This document shows positions 5,832-6,633 of a stretch of DNA of 6,633 nucleotides, piece after piece. The stretch comes from Dysgonomonas sp. (GTDB lineage: Bacteria; Bacteroidota; Bacteroidia; Bacteroidales; Dysgonomonadaceae), in contig JASLEN010000198.1 in assembly GCA_030151105.1 (NCBI GenBank), positions 1 through 6,633 of the forward strand, given 5' to 3'. Made by a program: the position numbers and the translations under genes. The notes beneath the pieces are model-generated. The model made no database searches, was not told the origin of the DNA, and saw only the letters and a program-made list of their open reading frames with translations. How positions within the stretch are numbered: position 1 is the first letter of the stretch; the number at the start of each line of letters is the position of its first letter.

Positions 5832-6615
5832 CTTTATTAAGAAGCAAGTTGGCAATATTCCCAATGTAGCAATTATACTTGGTACAGGGCTAGGAGAACT
5901 GGTACACGAGATAACAGACAAGCAAGAAATTCCTTACGAGCAAATCCCTAATTTTCCTGTTTCTACAGTAGAGGGACATAGTGGAAAGCTGATCTTTGGA
6001 AAACTAGCAGGCAAAAATGTTTTGGCTATGCAAGGACGTTTTCACTATTATGAGGGCTATGACATGAAGGAAGTAACCTTCCCTGTTCGTGTTTTTCAGG
6101 CTTTAGATATCAAATATCTATTTGTATCTAATGCTTCTGGAGGACTGAACGGATCGTTCGATATTGGTGACATAATGTTGATCACAGACCATATCAATCA
6201 TTTTCCAGAGCATCCTCTTCGTGGAAAAAATGATGAAAAATTAGGAACTCGTTTTCCTGATATGAGTGAGGCTTATGACAAAGAACTTCAAAAAATGGCT
6301 TTAGACATAGCTCACAAAAACAATATTAAACTTCAACACGGTGTCTATGTAGGTACATCAGGCCCTACTTTCGAAACTCCTGCTGAGTATAACTACTTCA
6401 AAGTAATAGGTGGAGATGCAGTAGGTATGTCAACCGTGCCAGAAGTGATTGTAGCAAACCATGCTAAAATGAAAGTGCTTGCATTTTCTATCATTAGCGA
6501 TTTAGGAGTATTGGGCAAAATTGTTGAGGTTACTCACGAAGATGTGCAAGAAGCTGCCAAAGTAGCTCAACCCAAAATGGCTACTATTATGAAAGAAATT
6601 ATACAGAAAATATAA
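5803..6615 (+). CDS. punA: Purine-nucleoside phosphorylase, trimeric (PNP/MTAP) family
   Basis: This cytosolic purine salvage enzyme splits purine (deoxy)nucleosides with phosphate into base and (deoxy)ribose 1-phosphate. The 270-residue length matches trimeric class I PNPs. Motifs in order: LGTGLG (26-31) phosphate loop, EGHSG (57-61) with His59, GRFHYYEG (78-85) with phosphate-binding Arg79 and Tyr83/Glu84 near the active site, SNASGG (109-114), GPTFETPAE (187-195) with purine-binding Glu191, and GMSTVPE (208-214) with Met209 and Ser210. The segment equivalent to human ITNKV reads ISDLG (231-235), so Asp233 replaces the Asn that selects 6-oxopurines; the family assignment is unaffected but the substrate range may be wider. 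The ATG at 5803 lies inside the end of lpxK, and the N-terminus MLKKIEETASF starts where family members usually start. The gene ends 18 nt before the window edge with no terminator visible, so the operon may continue. Confidence 0.95.
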   Translation: MLKKIEETASFIKKQVGNIPNVAIILGTGLGELVHEITDKQEIPYEQIPNFPVSTVEGHSGKLIFGKLAGKNVLAMQGRFHYYEGYDMKEVTFPVRVFQALDIKYLFVSNASGGLNGSFDIGDIMLITDHINHFPEHPLRGKNDEKLGTRFPDMSEAYDKELQKMALDIAHKNNIKLQHGVYVGTSGPTFETPAEYNYFKVIGGDAVGMSTVPEVIVANHAKMKVLAFSIISDLGVLGKIVEVTHEDVQEAAKVAQPKMATIMKEIIQKI

Positions 6616-6633
6616 TCTGAAAAGGATTAGAAC

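Overview
The window looks like Bacteroidota chromosome, most likely order Bacteroidales (a Dysgonomonas- or Porphyromonas-like AT-rich genome). The evidence is the sppA-lpxK-punA gene order that I associate with this order, promoter -7 boxes of the form TAnnTTTG, A-rich leaders without Shine-Dalgarno sequences, exported proteins whose mature form starts with Gln, and a lipid A kinase showing a Gram-negative envelope. The species assignment is an inference.

Left part (1-2256): every gene reads leftward. At the edge is the first part of ychF, with its own TAnnTTTG box. Upstream of it is a compact three-gene unit in the transcriptional order SGNH hydrolase (membrane-anchored), small outer-membrane beta-barrel protein, SGNH hydrolase (periplasmic), closed by a hairpin terminator at 131-161. 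The two hydrolases are clear paralogues with complete catalytic residues. Together with the barrel they suggest an envelope-located de-esterification or acyl-removal module of unknown substrate.

Middle part (2257-2954): about 700 bp with no convincing gene, very AT-rich, lying between divergent genes. It holds four exact copies of the 9-mer TTATCAACA, a DnaA-box-like sequence, plus several one- or two-mismatch copies. Three of the copies sit in a 10-11 bp phased tandem. An almost GC-free stretch near 2280-2326 could be an unwinding element. All genes on both sides are transcribed away from this gap. I read it as a candidate chromosomal replication origin (oriC), or failing that another DnaA-binding locus. 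This is the most interesting part of the window.

Right part (2955-6633): every gene reads rightward. sppA (inner-membrane signal peptide peptidase), lpxK (lipid A 4'-kinase) and punA (purine nucleoside phosphorylase) form a tight operon. The sppA-lpxK gap is 15 nt and lpxK and punA overlap by 29 nt. A perfect TAnnTTTG box lies just before sppA. The first two genes serve envelope maintenance; punA is a purine salvage gene that appears to be co-transcribed. PunA has Asp where the human enzyme has the 6-oxopurine-selecting Asn243, so its substrate range deserves testing.
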